From positions 18,781,501 to 18,845,500 of the forward strand of contig NC_092650.1 in NCBI RefSeq assembly GCF_032118995.1: a stretch of DNA of 64,000 nucleotides, in the 5' to 3' direction. This document shows, piece by piece, positions 30,554 through 44,124 of this stretch. Positions within the stretch are counted from its first letter, which is position 1, and every line of letters begins with the position of its first letter. Made by a program: the position numbers and the translations under genes. Source of the DNA: Asterias amurensis. Its lineage: Eukaryota > Echinodermata > Asteroidea > Forcipulatida > Asteriidae. Under the pieces are notes generated by a model. That model saw nothing but the letters and a program-made list of their open reading frames with translations, ran no database searches and was not told the origin of the DNA.

Positions 30554-33469
30554 CAAAAAATATTAGTGATCTGTTATAATGAATAGGGCCTATGATGTTA
30601 TTCATATTTTTAAAGAATTGTTAATGTAATATTGTAGATTGGGTTTGGGTCCTTCTTCCTCACGTACGTGCGGAGTAGACTAGTAGTACGTTAATCGGGA
30701 GGGCTTGAACTTGAAGTTGACGCTGAATAATTAAAGTTCGCCACAGAACAAACAAATGACAAGTTGAACTCGAAAGTAAGTTGATGTCACGATAAATGAT
30801 TTTATTAAGAGTTCTCTTCTCGAACCCTCCTGTTCTCCAGTCTAGCTCAAACTAAACTCTTCCTTTTACATTCCTTTTCTTTTTTCCAAACCTTGTTATT
30901 AATTATCTTCTAAATAATAATATTCTTAATTCCAAACCAACCGCGCGCACGCTCGCGCTTAGTAATTAGCTCACGCTTTGCAGTTGGTTTAGGGTAGATC
31001 ACTACATTAATTTGGTAACTAAAAATAAATAAGAACTATATCCTCCTCTTACCTTAGTCTTAGACCAGTTTTCACGGTATTATACCTTTTTCTTTGAATT
31101 GGGAAAAAAATAATGATGCCATATATCAACCGATGCCCTAATTATCTTCATTTGTTAATATGAAGTATGCAAACATAAATTATATTAAAACTTGATGGAC
31201 ATTGAAATGTTTACACCACACACCGATCTTCGATGACTTCAGCTGGCTCCATTTGTTTTGAGTTTTTCCTGTGTTCACGACAAACGAGAAAGTATTGTTT
31301 CCTGGTACATGGTCCCATGGACGAAACATCTGCAGTGACTACAAGTGTTCTTTGAGACTCTGTGTATGACTCTATGGCCAGCAGTTGTCTTCATTTAATT
31401 CAAAAAAGATTTTATCTAATAATTACTGGCTTTCAAATCTGATTTTTATATATTTTTTTATATATTTTTTTTCTTAATATTTATAATAAAGTGTATAAAT
31501 AAACAGTGATAATTGAATCAACAAGCTGATGTTTAAATTTTAATATTAATAATAATATTGATATGAGGTTTAAGAAATAAAAATCTCCAAAAATATTAGA
31601 AAATGATGGCTTCTTTAGGCCTCTGTATTTTTTTTCCAGAATGCTCAGCAAAATATTCAGTCACATGATTTGATCATCATGAATTGTGAATTGAAATAGT
31701 GTTTGATGAAACTTTTTTGGTGGACAAATATTTTTATATGGCCTCAACATTATGACATATTTTTGTAATGCCTAAAATACCAAACTTTTTGCATTTACAA
31801 GTGCAAATAACCAGTGGAGCCTTACGTGTTTCTAAGTTTTGGTCAAGGGAGAGGAGACTCTTTGCTTGGCAAATAAAACCACACAATTTTTGTCTAGGGA
31901 CTGTAGGGACATCGCGCACAGAGTGGTAAAAGATTTGCCACGATTTTAGGGACACCTCGAAAACAGGACCTCCTACGATAGGCCTTATATTAACAAATTA
32001 GTAATCAGTAAACGTATAGTTTTTTTTATAGTAAATTCATTTCGTTATATCATTTTGTTACATTTTTCAAACAAATTAGCCTATCAATTTATTAATTTAT
32101 AGGCCTGGTTAGCTATTATTTGAGTGATTTTAACAAATTCATATAATGGATTACTAATTTCGTCATCCGTTAGGTATAGCGAATAAACAATTAGCCTGCC
32201 TCTATGGTGCGATCGAATTGATGACTTAAGCAATGGCTAGTCATAGTATTCTTATAACTAATTTTTTTATTTTTAGATGGCTATGAATGTTTTTGTTTGG
32301 TTGTTGGTTAGGAAAGCCAACTGTACTAGATCACAATTTCTTGATTAGTGCAACTCATTCATAGAAGTTGAACCAATGACATTGTTTTTAATGTGAACAG
32401 AGAGAACTTGGCTGTTGCCAGCTAGGCAACTAGGTGTGTGGAACTACTTCTACTAACTACTTACATGTACAATGTATGTAGAACTATTATGAGGAGGTTC
32501 TTTCTGATAAAGGTTCAGTCAAGGAGATGATCAATAGTGGCAGGAACAAACGACAATCATAGTTCTTGGGAAATCTAGGTGTGCACAACATCACCTTGGG
32601 TTTTAAACTTCTACAAAATAATGAATTCAAAGAGCTGAGATAGTAACACAAAAAACCTGTGCAGCTAAAAATACAAGAGAAGACTTTTGTATTCTGCCAC
32701 ACTTTTTCACTAATTTTTACTTCTCATTTAAGTAAATTAGAGACTAAATTGTTTTATAATGAGTGAAAAAGTGGTGGCAGGATAAAAAAAAAATGTCCAA
32801 TGGTCATGAATAAAGTTACATTCACACTCTGAACAATGCATTAATTTATAACCCCTTAAAAAAAAAAATCGGAAAGGAAGAAATATGTTTCCTATCTGAA
32901 GCAGTTGTTATTTTTGTCTGCCTGGCTAACGTAAAGGGCGAGCCCTGAACATTTGGACTTTGTACACTGTTCCTTTGTCCTTGATTGGTTTTGATAACTG
33001 TGTACCAGTCATGAAATGAACCTTGAAGTTTACCTTGCATTTAGATAGCATTTTTCTGTTTATTTTCCAAACCATACACAGAAAAAAAATCCTGACCTTA
33101 CAAAAAAAAAAATACTGAAACAAGTGTGGCCTAGAACCTCCATGGCTACACGTAGACACAACCTCAAAATCTGCCTGGAATGTTCCTGCATCCGAAATTC
33201 ACATTTTTATGGCCACTTTGAGACATCATTCTTCGCTGGGAAATAACCAGCAAGTGGGGATACTCAAAATGCTCTTCAAAAGCTTAGTTCTTAACAGGAT
33301 TGTGTAGGCCTACAGAGAGCTTTCAAAGACACAAATTGTACAAAGCAAGGATGATCAAATCACTCTAGAAATAATTACTGTATTTTGTCAAGTTTCATAC
33401 CATTGTAAAGCCCATCTCAAGGGCTCTCCTCTCAGTTTAGTTTGGGGAGACCACCAACTGATGTAGATA

Positions 33470-33545
33470 GGGCAAGACAGCTCAGTTGGTAGACACCAGC
33501 CCATAATGTATGAGGGCTTTGGTATTAAATCCTGCTCGAGTCATT
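33470..33545 (+). mobile_element. Decayed tRNA-like SINE fragment
   Basis: GACAGCTCAGTTGGTAGACA resembles an A box and TTGGTATTAAATCCTGCTCG a decayed B box. It corresponds to the head of the SINE at 54575. Confidence 0.5.
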
Positions 33546-34632
33546 TCTCTTTGTTCAGCCCAAAACTCTTTTGAGAAGTACAAAATATACTTTATGTGTA
33601 TTCAAACCTATAAATTGTACATGTATGTATTTGGATTTTTGAAATGGTGATTGATAGGGCCTACAAAGTGGTTAATAGGTCAACTCTAAATTCTTGTTGT
33701 TAGTGGCGGTGTTATTCCTTTGACCTACTTGTTAGTGTTATTCCACTTGCTTTAACAATGCCTATTATACCGCAGGCAATTAGTACAATACCCGATCTTT
33801 GTATCGATAGTGTTGCGCATCATTTATCCATGATGGATTCACTTGGGTTGGGTTGAATGAATGTGCACCCACCCATGCAGAGTTTTTATACCGATGACAA
33901 CAAAAGAAAAAGGTCTACCTTTTTTCACCCAATGTCAGTTTATGTTTTTCAAAACTTCTACGGGATTAGCCTAATAGGTTTTGAATTTGGGAAAACATTC
34001 CACAAAGGGTATGTTCAGACAGCGTACTAAGTTAGACCCGAACTGGTTTAACTTCTACGAGCAGCAGGGGGTGGTCGTAAAAATAAAAAACCCTTGCGTT
34101 CAGACAGCACTGAGTTGAACCCGATACGGTTTGTCTTTGGTTTTAAGGGTCAAAGCAAACGCGACCCCGTTACTCTAACATCCTGTTTATTGGCCTGTTC
34201 TGATTGGTCACCGTGTGTTTACATAATGATTACGGAGGTCAATGGGTCAACTGTCGTGAGTTAAACCGGATGTGGTCTTTTTTATTCTGTCCACACACAG
34301 TGTTAAAAGATATTTTTTTTCCCTGGCAACTTGCATTTGAGTGTTTCAAAAAAAAAACAATAACATTACGAATTCACCCACATAATAAGCTTAATAACAG
34401 TGGCTGGAACACTCGCGAACGGGCAGCAAACATTCAAAATGTGAGAAACGGTTCGTGCATGAATCAATGTGCTTTGTGCAGACTTTTTCAATGGTTGAAT
34501 GCAGTACAGCTTTAAATTGTTAAAAGTAATCATTTGAAGCTTTGCAGAAAGTCTGAACTATTTGTGTAGTCATGTTATTTTTCTTTTCGAGAAAATGCTA
34601 CATGATCTGCCTGGCCCTATTAGTCTCATTGG

Positions 34633-35023
34633 TTAAAGGAACACCTTGCCTTGGATCGGACGAGTTGGTCTATAAAAAGCGTTTGAAACCGTTTGTTATG
34701 AAATGCATACGGTTAGAAAGATGTTTTAAAAGTAGAATATAATGATCCACACAAGTATCACTCAAAATTGCACGGTTTTCTTTTTACGTCGCGAACTATC
34801 ACGGTCGGCCATTTATGGGAGTCAAAATTTTGACTCCCATAAATGGCCGACGGTGTTATTGGACGAGGTAAAAAGAAAACCACGCAATTTCGAGGCATAT
34901 TTGTGTAGATCATTGTATTCTACTTTTAAATCATCTTTCTAACCATATGCATTTTATAACAAACGGTCACAAAACGCTTTTCAAAGACCAACTCGACCGA
35001 TCCAAGGCAACGTGTTCCTTTAA
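34633..35023. mobile_element. TTAA palindromic MITE, 'AGGAACACGTTGCCTTGG' family, copy 1
   Basis: TTAA flanks an element whose two halves are inverted over nearly its whole length. The centre is a near-perfect hairpin (CGGCCATTTATGGGAGTCAA / TTGACTCCCATAAATGGCCG). Ends are AAGGAACACCTTGCCTTGGA and TCCAAGGCAACGTGTTCCTT. Confidence 0.9.
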
Positions 35024-35495
35024 ACTGAGTGTCTTTGTTGTAAGTACAGGCATGCAACTCTTCCGCGTTTTTTTTTTGTTTAAACGTGGGAAAAAAAAAA
35101 GAAAAAAAAAAACCCAAAAACTACAATCATGTAAAATAAGCCTAGTACATGTTAACCATGCACCGTAGAGCACAATAAACCTGAACCTCTGTTTCTAGGG
35201 TACCATTGTGGGTATCATGTCCCATGGCGTTTCGGCCGCCTCGCTCCGCACTTGCTAGTGCCTTTGAAAATTTTCCTCTTTTTTTTCAGCGGGCAGTTGC
35301 ATGCCTGAAATAATGAAACTAATGAAGCAGCTAAATGTGAATGCATTGTGTTTTTTTTTTTATAATACAGTATAGTTTTGAGTTTTTATAAAGTAAACAT
35401 TTAAAGCTTTGCAGGAAGTATGAACTATTTGTGTAGTTATTTTTCCTTCCCAAAAAAATGCTACCCACTCTGCCTGGCCCTAATATTCTCATTGA

Positions 35496-35875
35496 TTAGA
35501 AACTGGACAGTATTGGTAATTGACAGTATTTTCACTTGGTGTATCTCAACTATCTCTAAAATTAACAGACCTGTGAAAATATGAGCTTAATTGGTGGTCG
35601 AAGTTGCGAGATTATAATGGAAGAAAAAACACCCTTGTCACAAGAAGTTGTGTACTTTCAGATGCTTGATTTCGAGACCTCAAAATCTAATTCAGGAAGT
35701 CTCAAAATCAAATTTGTGGAAAATTACTTCTTTCTCAAAAACTACGTCAATTCAGAGGGATCTGTTTCTCACTATGTTTTATATTATTAACCTCTCCCCA
35801 TCACTCATTTCCAAGTAAGGTTTTTATGCTAATAATTATATTGAGTAATTACCAATAGCATCCAGTGCCTTGGAA
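35496..35875. mobile_element. Diverged TTAA-type MITE, copy 5
   Basis: The interior words (TTCACTTGGTGTATCTCAAC, TTTCGAGACCTCAAAATCTA, TTCAGAGGGATCTGTTTCTC) match the 385-bp family. Both ends are mutated (AACTGGACAGTATTGG / AATAGCATCCAGTGCC). Confidence 0.75.
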
Positions 35876-36071
35876 CTGAGTAATTGTCTTTGTTGTAAAT
35901 AATTAAACTAATGTAGTAAACTGTGAATGCATCGTGGGAAAGAGAACACATGGCATTTGAAACAGCTTGTAGTTAATCAATGAACACATGGTTGAATACC
36001 AACTTTATGTAATTACAGTATTGATTGCATTAAAAAAAAGGCATCTGTTGACATTTGCCTCCTCAACAAAT

Positions 36072-36312
36072 TTAAAGGCACTGGACACTATTGGTTATTT
36101 TACTCAGAATAATTTTTAGCATCTGAAAGCAACAAAAATAGTTCTTTGTGTGACAAGGGTATTTTTATTTTCCATTGTTATCTCGCAACTTCAATGACCA
36201 ATTGAATACATATTTTCACAGGTTTGTTAATTTGTGCATTGTGTAGATCTTGGATGACACCAAGTGAGAAGACTGGTCTTTGACTACTACCAAAGGTGTT
36301 CAGTGTCTTTAG
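36072..36312. mobile_element. TTAA-type MITE, inverted and shortened copy 6
   Basis: It begins TTAAAGGCACTGGACACTAT and then reads the family in the opposite orientation (GTGTGACAAGGGTATTTTTA, ATCTCGCAACTTCAATGACC, AGAAGACTGGTCTTTGAC). About 140 bp of the centre is missing. Confidence 0.75.
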
Positions 36313-38550
36313 AATGTGGAATTTATGACATTTAAAAAGTGTACAATTTGCTATATGAGCTGTGTAGTCATTTAATGTAGACTGTAAGGAAAAGCCTGGC
36401 AATGTACACTGCACCCTTCTTGTCATAAGTGTTTATAGTAAAAGTGTTTTGTACAGCTTATGATTTAGGGAGAGCCTGCCCCTGATGGTGACCTGGCCAA
36501 ATGCCATTAAATCCCCACAGAGAAACCTGGCCCATGTGTATTTACAATGTATGTCAGGATGTTGTACTGACTGACCTCAGTATTGCAATCTGTCAATATG
36601 TGACACAGTACCTGGGGGCATTTAAGACACAAATTAAATTTCCTTTACAGTGTGTGTGTATATTGCATGTTGAAGATGACACCACCACTACTGAATCTAG
36701 AATAATAACAATTCTAAATAATGCCAACATTTATAAAGCACCCTGATCATATATGCATGCTTGGAGCTGAGCACTGAAACAAAAACAAAACTAAGGCCCT
36801 AGTAAAAAAGTAAATGGGTATAAATTGTGGCCTACAAATTAAAATAAATTAAGGGCACTTCAATGAGCAAAATGCCCAAATGAGGGGCTCTTGAACATCC
36901 AATGATGAGAGGGATATATATGGCACTCTGTCAACACCTGCTTAAGGCTCCATGCTTGTTTACAATGTTAGTAACGATACAACGTGAATCTATAAAAAAA
37001 AACTCACAACCATGACGCAAGGGGCTAGGCTGTGCATTTTAGGATTTCGTTTGTTTGTTTGTTTGTTCTTTGAGAATAATGAGATAGAAATTACATGCAG
37101 GCGCTGTTTAGAAATAAGTAAATCTACTTCGCTTGATTGGTATTCTGCCATATATACAACGTTTTAAACTGTGTTTATGAAAAATCATAATAATTTATCA
37201 TTTTATTTTTTATGTTTTGTTGAATTAGAAATCTAGGTTTATTGATTTCCCTTTCATTTCTCCCCTCTACATTGTTTGAAACTTTGTTCAAAAACAATCT
37301 TTATAGTTTATTATTTTGATGTTTAGTATGTTGTGGTGTTTTCAGTATAAAATTCTTTGTAAGGATGTCTTTGGTACAACACGTGCTCCAATGAATCTGC
37401 CTCCCTGTGTGTTCAGTTAAATATAAACTTTAGTCAATAATAAAAGTATTAACCCCAAACGGAACACAAAAATACATTTTGTATTTTTGTTAATCCGATC
37501 GCACTGCATTCCAAGTCTCTAAACACCCCCAAGGCTTTGTCAGTTTCTTGAGTTTGGAGAGCTTAGCATAAAAAATCCATCCTGCCCAGAATTACGCTTT
37601 TTATCAACAGGTACAATCGCTGACTGTCACCAGACAAGCTGCAGACAGACTAATCTGATAACAAAAAAAAAGTTTAAGAAAAGAAAAAAAAAACGGACCT
37701 AATAATCCTGGTGTTTTTCTCAAGCCATCGCCTTTTTTTTCAACCCTCACCCCTCCCCCTGGTCCACGGTACGATGGATTAGTAAGACTTGTGAGTAATA
37801 GTGCAAGAAAAATCAGGAGACGAATCTTTATGAATGTGAGGTGAAATTCTGCTCGGCTTCCTCTGATGTGTCACCGTAATTCCGTTGCAAGGCCTCCCCG
37901 GGTGCAGCCACCTTTGGGTTGACAAAAAGTCTTAAAAAGTGTGAGTGTCCCTCCTGGCATTTTGAGACCTTTGTCCTGATAATACGGAAGGCTGTAACTG
38001 TACTGAAGTGTGTGGACGACACAATGAGATCCTACCCTCAACTACGGCCAGTATTGTCCGCCTTTTGTGGTGTCGGACAGAAGCGCTAACACCCTCTGCT
38101 CTTTGGTGAGCTAATGCTCTCATAACCCTCTCAATAGATCTCTTAATACCGCAGACTGTTAAAATCCTCAATTATGTACTTCCATCCACAAAGGAGCGCA
38201 GAGGACCCTTGAAATAACAGCTGTTAGGCAAATGTGTGTTGGATATAATGTCCACACTGTCTGACTGTCACCAGAAAAAAATTGTTTGGTTTTATTTTTC
38301 TCACCTGTTGCTTTCTGCTAATTGTTTTGTTACAGTTTTTGACTCTGTATTCTGAAGAGCGTCTGGTCGTATGGAGGTAGACAACAAACGCAGTGCGAAA
38401 AGGTTCAATATTTAAACCTAAGGTAGGTTCAGTTTATATGTAAATAAATGGATTAGTTTGCGCGACAATAGATTTGAGGCATTGCATGGTGAGGTATCTA
38501 TTGTGGGTTTGCGGTAACACCATCTACCGTGTCTACTTGCAAGGTAAATT

Positions 38551-38991
38551 GTGACCTGCTACGTGAAAATGAGTCAGATGACACCCAATGCATTATTAAG
38601 TAATGGACAGTTGAGTGTGGGGAAAAAAATGGGGGAAAAAAAATCATTTTTTATTTTTTTACTTTTTAAGATCTATATTTGCATGGGTTACCTTTAGAAC
38701 ACTTACCTTTAGGCAATAAAGCTATGAATACAACAATTTTGTGATCATACTTGTGTCTAATTTGTATCCTTTTGCGTGAAATGGTAGTTTAAAACATCAC
38801 TTTACTTATAATTCGTTTTTCAGAAAAATGATGTCTTGGCTAATTTCAAACGGAAGTAGCTCAGCAACCCGATACACCCCAAAGCTTAGACATATACCAA
38901 ATTACTGCTGTTGGTGTGTTCTTTCCAGCCATGCATATAACTCAATCCTTGAAATTGTCAACATCTGACTCATTTTCCTGTAGCGGGTCAC
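38551..38991. mobile_element. MITE with GTGACCCGCT..ATGAGTCAGATG ends, copy 1
   Basis: The left end GTGACCTGCTACGTGAAAAT and right end ATTTTCCTGTAGCGGGTCAC are inverted, with ATGAGTCAGATG/CATCTGACTCAT inside. The body is shared with 55217-55624 in the same orientation, including CCAAATTACTGCTGTTGGTG. Confidence 0.8.
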
Positions 38992-39277
38992 GTTCTTTTG
39001 TGAACTTTTGAGTCTTGCTTTATGTTCTATTACCGCAGAGTAGATTTTCAGAATTCGGGAGTCTTCTCGGTTCTGAAAAGAAGTGTCCCGCTTTTAAATT
39101 ACTACCTGGAAGGAAGGTAGAAAATCGGCCGGGACTACTACTTAAGCTTTGGTGGATTAAGGGGTTTTCTTGTTATTAGCTTACCTACCGTGGAGTGAGT
39201 TCTTAATTAATGGTCTCAATGATTGGACTAGCTTGCTCTAGTTATTGTCAGGAGATGTTGTTCCTTGCTTTATGATC

Positions 39278-39507
39278 AGGGGCTAATTTCATAGACCAAA
39301 AAATTTGCTTAAGCACGAAAATAGCTTGCTTATTTTACACATGTTACTGGTCAAATTTTCATGACATACATTGCTTGTGACTGGTATTTAGCTATTGTTC
39401 ACTTCGCATAATAATTGAGTGGAGTCTTGGCCGGTAATCTGATTTTACTAAGCAAGGATTTTTTTGCTTAAGCAAAATGTTGTGCTTAAGCAGCTCTATC
39501 TGGCCCT
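39278..39507. mobile_element. MITE, 'CAATTTCATAGAGCTGCTTAAGCA' family
   Basis: AATTTCATAGACCAAAAAAT at the left and AAGCAGCTCTATCTGGCCCT at the right are the decayed ends. The body (TTATTTTACACATGTTACTG, GGAGTCTTGGCCGGTAATCT) is nearly identical to 54118-54362. Confidence 0.8.
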
Positions 39508-40559
39508 GAGCTAGCAACTCTCCCTAGCAAAGTTCCCTTAAAATAAACCGTCTTTCCCGTGTTGGTAGGAAGAGTTGAATATTGGTTAGAAAACTGGCGT
39601 GAAGTTGTTAAAAAGTGAATCTTAACCTTTTAGCAACTGGACCGCCCAGCCACCAATGAAATGCTGTACTTACTATTATATGCTGGGTATGAGAAAACGC
39701 TCACCTATGGGAAAAAGTAATATGTCCCATATTAATAAAACTGGATAGTCATTAGTCAAGTCAAGTGTTTATGGATCATTAATAATTTTCCCCGTTCACA
39801 GTTGATATGTCAACGTTAATGATGATGAATAAATTGAGCTCTTGCCGACTGATTAGGGCCTATCTTTTCAGCAAACTCGGGCAGTGCAGGGACTAGAGGG
39901 TTTAAATAGTGCCTTGTCTATTTTATTTGTTATTTTGTATGATCATGATGTACAGTTTCTGTAAGAATTATTTTGATATCTGCAGGTTTTATAAAGACTG
40001 TCTTTTTTTCACATGGGGATTGCTTTTTTCAGATTTTGGGCAATCTCTAGGTTGATGTTTGTTTTTGCATCCTCTGTTTTTTGTTATTCGTGTTGAAATT
40101 GCTTTTCTCGACTTGCACCCAGAATGCTGCACCCAGAATGCTTTGCTTACCGATCATGCGCATTGGGCTTTTCCAACCCTTAAAACCAATTCAAGCCCGT
40201 TTCATACTTCCTGTGCGAATGCAATGCGAATTTTGACGTCACTATTTTGAAACGAATTATTTGCATCAGTTGAATTGTGCCCAACTCCTGCGAAATAATC
40301 GCAGCAAAGATGGAGCTGTGACGTGAAACTTTGTATCGCATTCATTCGCAGGAAGTTTGAACAGGGCTTCATTCAAAAACAGGTTTCCACATGGTCCTAC
40401 ATTCAAATTCATGCATGATATTCTTCCTAAATGTACATAAAAGTACTTCATTTTGATTTTTCAATAGTTTTCTCTTTTTTTTTGCCTTAAAATCTTTAAA
40501 AAATTGTGATAAATACAAATTACTTCTGCTTGTTTTTCATTCTTTACATGGTTGTGCTC

Positions 40560-40875
40560 CTCAGTATAATTGTCTCAATTAATTACCCATTACAATCCTT
40601 CCACATGTCTTAAAACATCCACTTCGTTGTTACTGGTTGTTCCCCAAACCCACAACAATTTGGGTGACGGGGCTTTTTCTCATGCTGGTCCTTTACTTTG
40701 GAATAATCTGCCCCTTAATATCCGTAAAATGTCTTCAATTCATAAGTTCAAAGAGGCCCTCAAAACCACAGCTGCTTTTCATTAATGTTGTGTTTCTTCC
40801 TTGCGCCATGAGCATCACTTGTGGTGGATACCGGCGCACTATAAGTCTTCATATTATTATTATTATTATAAAATA
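40560..40875 (+). mobile_element. LINE 3' end: reverse-transcriptase C-terminal remnant plus (ATT)n tail
   Basis: The frame 40570-40785 encodes LLVVPQTHNNLGDGAFSHAG, then PLLWNNLPLNIRKMSSIHKF and KEALKTT. This matches the well-known C-terminal pattern of CR1/L2-like non-LTR retrotransposon proteins (VP.T....GD.AFS.AAP.LWN.LP..IR....F...LKT). The following GGTGGATACCGGCGCACTAT and (ATT)n is a typical LINE 3'UTR. It is a 5'-truncated copy. Confidence 0.8.
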
Positions 40876-41106
40876 GTCTGGAAAAATATTCTAAAAGCTT
40901 GCACTAGTGTTGTAGGTCAGCCCTTGTACTCAGTAAAATGTTCCTATTTTTATTCCAAGGACCAAATATCATGCTTGTTGTAAATTACCCATCTAGTTCC
41001 AACCCTAAACATCTCCAATCAAGCCAGCCAACCAGCCGCATGAACAGTCCTCCATATTGATCATAGTAATGACTCCCCAAGACTCAAGCTTCACAATATA
41101 TACTGA

Positions 41107-41482
41107 TTAAAGGCACTGGACACTTTTGGTAATTGTCAAAGACCAGTATTCTCACTTGGTGTATCCTTACATATGCATGAAATAACAAAAACAAACCTGT
41201 GAAGATTTGGACTCAATTGTTCATCGAAGTTGCAAGAGAGTTATGTGGAAAAAAAACCTTTGTTGCACAAATTTTAGTGCCTTCTCATATGCCTAAAAAG
41301 TTTCAGGCCTTAAGACTTTTCATGTTTGAGTGAGAAATGACCTCTTTCTCAAAATTACGTTACTTTAGCGGGAGACATTTCTCACAATGTTTTGTAATCA
41401 ACATCTCTCAATTGCTGTGACCAAGTAAGATTTTATGCTAACAAATATTTTGAGTAATAAACAATAATATCTTGTGCCTTAA
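41107..41482. mobile_element. TTAA-type MITE, diverged subfamily copy 7
   Basis: Ends are AAGGCACTGGACACTTTTGG and ATAATATCTTGTGCCTT with TTAA on both sides. The interior differs from the main family after the first 150 bp (CATATGCCTAAAAAGTTTCA), marking a subfamily. Confidence 0.7.
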
Positions 41483-42707
41483 ACATCCAAGGTGTAGGAT
41501 GCGATTCAGCGAATATCCACTACTGTTAATTGGAAGCGCATCCTGATTTAACGATTGCCGTCGCTCTGGTACACTGTTCACGGTCCTCTGCCTCGGTTAC
41601 CTGCCATTCCTATATCTTTCCTCCCGACGGTCGAGCGCACAAACCCATTAATTGCAGGGCAAGTCAACTGTGATATTCTGAAATTGGCTGCCGAGCACTT
41701 CTTATTTCTTGAAAATGTTTGCTTGAAATTATTGCGAAATGAGTTTTACATAACTGCAAAGAGAATTTAAAAAAAAAAAATTGAGGCAGATGGTAGTCAC
41801 ACATAAGAGATAATGTGTGCGCAGGAGTGATAAGAATTCAAATATTATTTAAGTGATACATGTATAAACAGTATATTATAAAAAGACCTGATACTTTGTT
41901 ATAAGAAGGGCTCAAATTTTACTCTGTACCTCTGGCCTTGGCCAGTGGTTATAGTGCCAGGCCAGAAACTTATAACTGGACAAGTCTGACAGTCTTTTTA
42001 TTAGTGTAGTTTACCATTTTAAACTTTTGCAGCAGAAACAGTGTAGTCATAAATGACATTTATTTATTGCCGGCCACCCACACTATAAATTATTTATAGA
42101 AGTCTTCCCCTGATCTTCCCATACAACACTGTACAAATACATTTTAAAACTCTTAACTGTGCAATCTGGAGTATTCTGTTTTCTTGATGAAAAAAAGAAA
42201 TAAAATAAAATACTACTATTTTGTTTTGCAAATTGACCAAAATTTTCGTGTGGTATTCTGAAATTGGCTGCCGGGCACCTTCTTATTTCTTGAATTAAAT
42301 TACTAGAAATTATTGTTAAATGAGTTCTACTGCGAAGAGAATTTAAAAAAAATTGCGCATATCGGCCCAGTTAGCTACACGTATATTGTGCATGATGACA
42401 AGAGGCCAGTGAGAACATTTTGGATTTTTGATTTTGGATTTTGCTTTAAATCAGGGACGAGAAATTTCAGGCTTTGTATGTCTGCCTTGTGAGAAAAATA
42501 AAAATCAGCCGTCAATTTTCCCACATACAAAGAGATCCTGCTCTTTGAATTGATGTACACATACAATGTATTTGCCTAGTGCTGAGGATACTGTTTCTTG
42601 ATTCTTAAAAAGCTCTGTGAAATCTAAACCCCAGGAGTTTCCAAAAGGCGGAAATGGCATCATTTTCCAACTCGCTTCCAAGAAATGTTGACCCTAGTCT
42701 CACCCCT

Positions 42708-43034
42708 TTAAAGGGTCTGGGTACTTTTTGTAGGACACAAAACACAATTTCCACAGATGTACATTAAACTTAAAGGGTTTGAAGATAATGATGGTAGAAA
42801 GCTTCCATTCAAATATTACTTGGTACCATAGTTTTTGAGAAATTAGTAAAACAAGTCACGAAAATAGCATGTAAAATGTATTTTTGTGACATTGTTTTAC
42901 TCATTTCTCTACAGCACCTCAGCATGTTATATCTTAAGGGAAGCCTTCTCATATCATTATCATTATCTTTATACCATGTAAGTTTAGTTTAAATCTGTTG
43001 TTTGTGTTACAAAAAAGTACCCCAAATCCTTTAA
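42708..43034. mobile_element. TTAA-flanked MITE, AAGGGTCTGGGTACTTTTTG ends
   Basis: TTAA flanks a 320-bp element with inverted ends AAGGGTCTGGGTACTTTTTG and AAAAAGTACCCCAAATCCTT. It has no coding capacity. Confidence 0.8.
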
Positions 43035-43579
43035 ATCAAATTGTTTGCATCACACTACAGCATTTCTTTGAAATAAACCCCAAGGGTATCCACGTTTGTG
43101 TCCTGAATTCTAGCCTTGGAGCTGCATGTCAACTGCATGTCCATTTTTTGACCTGATTTCCAACTGTCACGTTGGTCAATAACATTTTCAGGAAAAAATA
43201 TAAAGAAGCAAGGTTTCCTCATGGGGAATAGCAGCTGTTAAAAGTTAAAAGTTGCGATTGCACGCTCTGGAAAAATCACCTCTCCGTCCCGGGAGGACTT
43301 GTAGTGTCTGGAGGTGGGTCGTTAGAAAATGCAGCCAGGCAGAGATGATGCTGCACCATACCATTAAAGGTCGCTTAGATATTTTTGTCAATAATACCTC
43401 TATAAAAATACAACCACCTTTTAAGAAAATGAAGAAAAAGACCCAGTGCACTTATTGAAAAGAGAAGGGGTTGCTCCAGTGTTCCTGGTTTGATTGGCTG
43501 CTATTGTGCTACAGCATTTCATGGTGCTATGTAAAAAGAGTAGGTCTCATAAATCAAGTCTCACATACCTTGCCAGAAA

Positions 43580-43662
43580 ATACTGTTGAGGGGCCTTGAG
43601 CATCACTGAGTGACAGATTGGGACGCTAAGCCACTAGATTATTATTATTATTATAAAGTCAT
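43580..43662 (+). mobile_element. LINE 3' tail with (ATT)n
   Basis: GGGGCCTTGAGCATCACTGA, GGGACGCTAAGCCACTAG and (ATT)n resemble the tail at 40785-40875. Confidence 0.5.
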
Positions 43663-43841
43663 TCAAATGTGTCATTCAAATGTGTCATTTCCAAGAAAAC
43701 AGTAACCTTCATGTAGCGTTCATTTCAAAAGGTGAAAGCATTTTTGAGATATTGCCGAAAATCCAGAGCGGTTTAGTCAATGCCGAAAAAAATGATTCCT
43801 TATTGGAAACCCCTATCTAAGAAACAGCTTCTGACATCAAC

Positions 43842-44124
43842 CAGGGGTCGAAATTGCCACTAGCCCGCTAGCCCGGGACTACCAGATTTACAGCCGGGCT
43901 ACTGATTTTTCCAGTTTGATAGCCCGACGGGCTAGTGGAAAAATAATGCAAAAATCATCATCACAAACAATAAAGAACTATGTTATTGGTGTATTGTAAA
44001 GTTTGAGCCGTGACGCGAGACATAATGTGTCTTTCGGGCTACCAAAATCTAATCAGGGCTACTAAAAATTATTGGTCACTAGCCCTGCTGACTACCATGG
44101 AAATACACTTAATTTTGACCCCTG
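43842..44124. mobile_element. MITE with 5-bp target duplication (TCAAC)
   Basis: The inverted ends CAGGGGTCGAAATT and AATTTTGACCCCTG are flanked by TCAAC on both sides (43837-43841, 44125-44129). The interior has repeated GCCCGGGCTA / CGGGCTAGTGG / GGGCTACT words. Transib/RAG-like transposases make 5-bp duplications, but the end sequence does not clearly match them. Confidence 0.7.

Noticed and set aside
31218..31254. Minus-strand ATG (MEPAEVIED) followed by GATCG|GTGTGTGG as a start exon for the 30480-30553 exon
   Set aside because: Splicing at the available donors gives the wrong phase or a stop at the junction.
37828..38171. Two overlapping minus frames in a slightly GC-richer stretch
   Set aside because: There is no recognisable domain or splice structure, and codon patterns look random.
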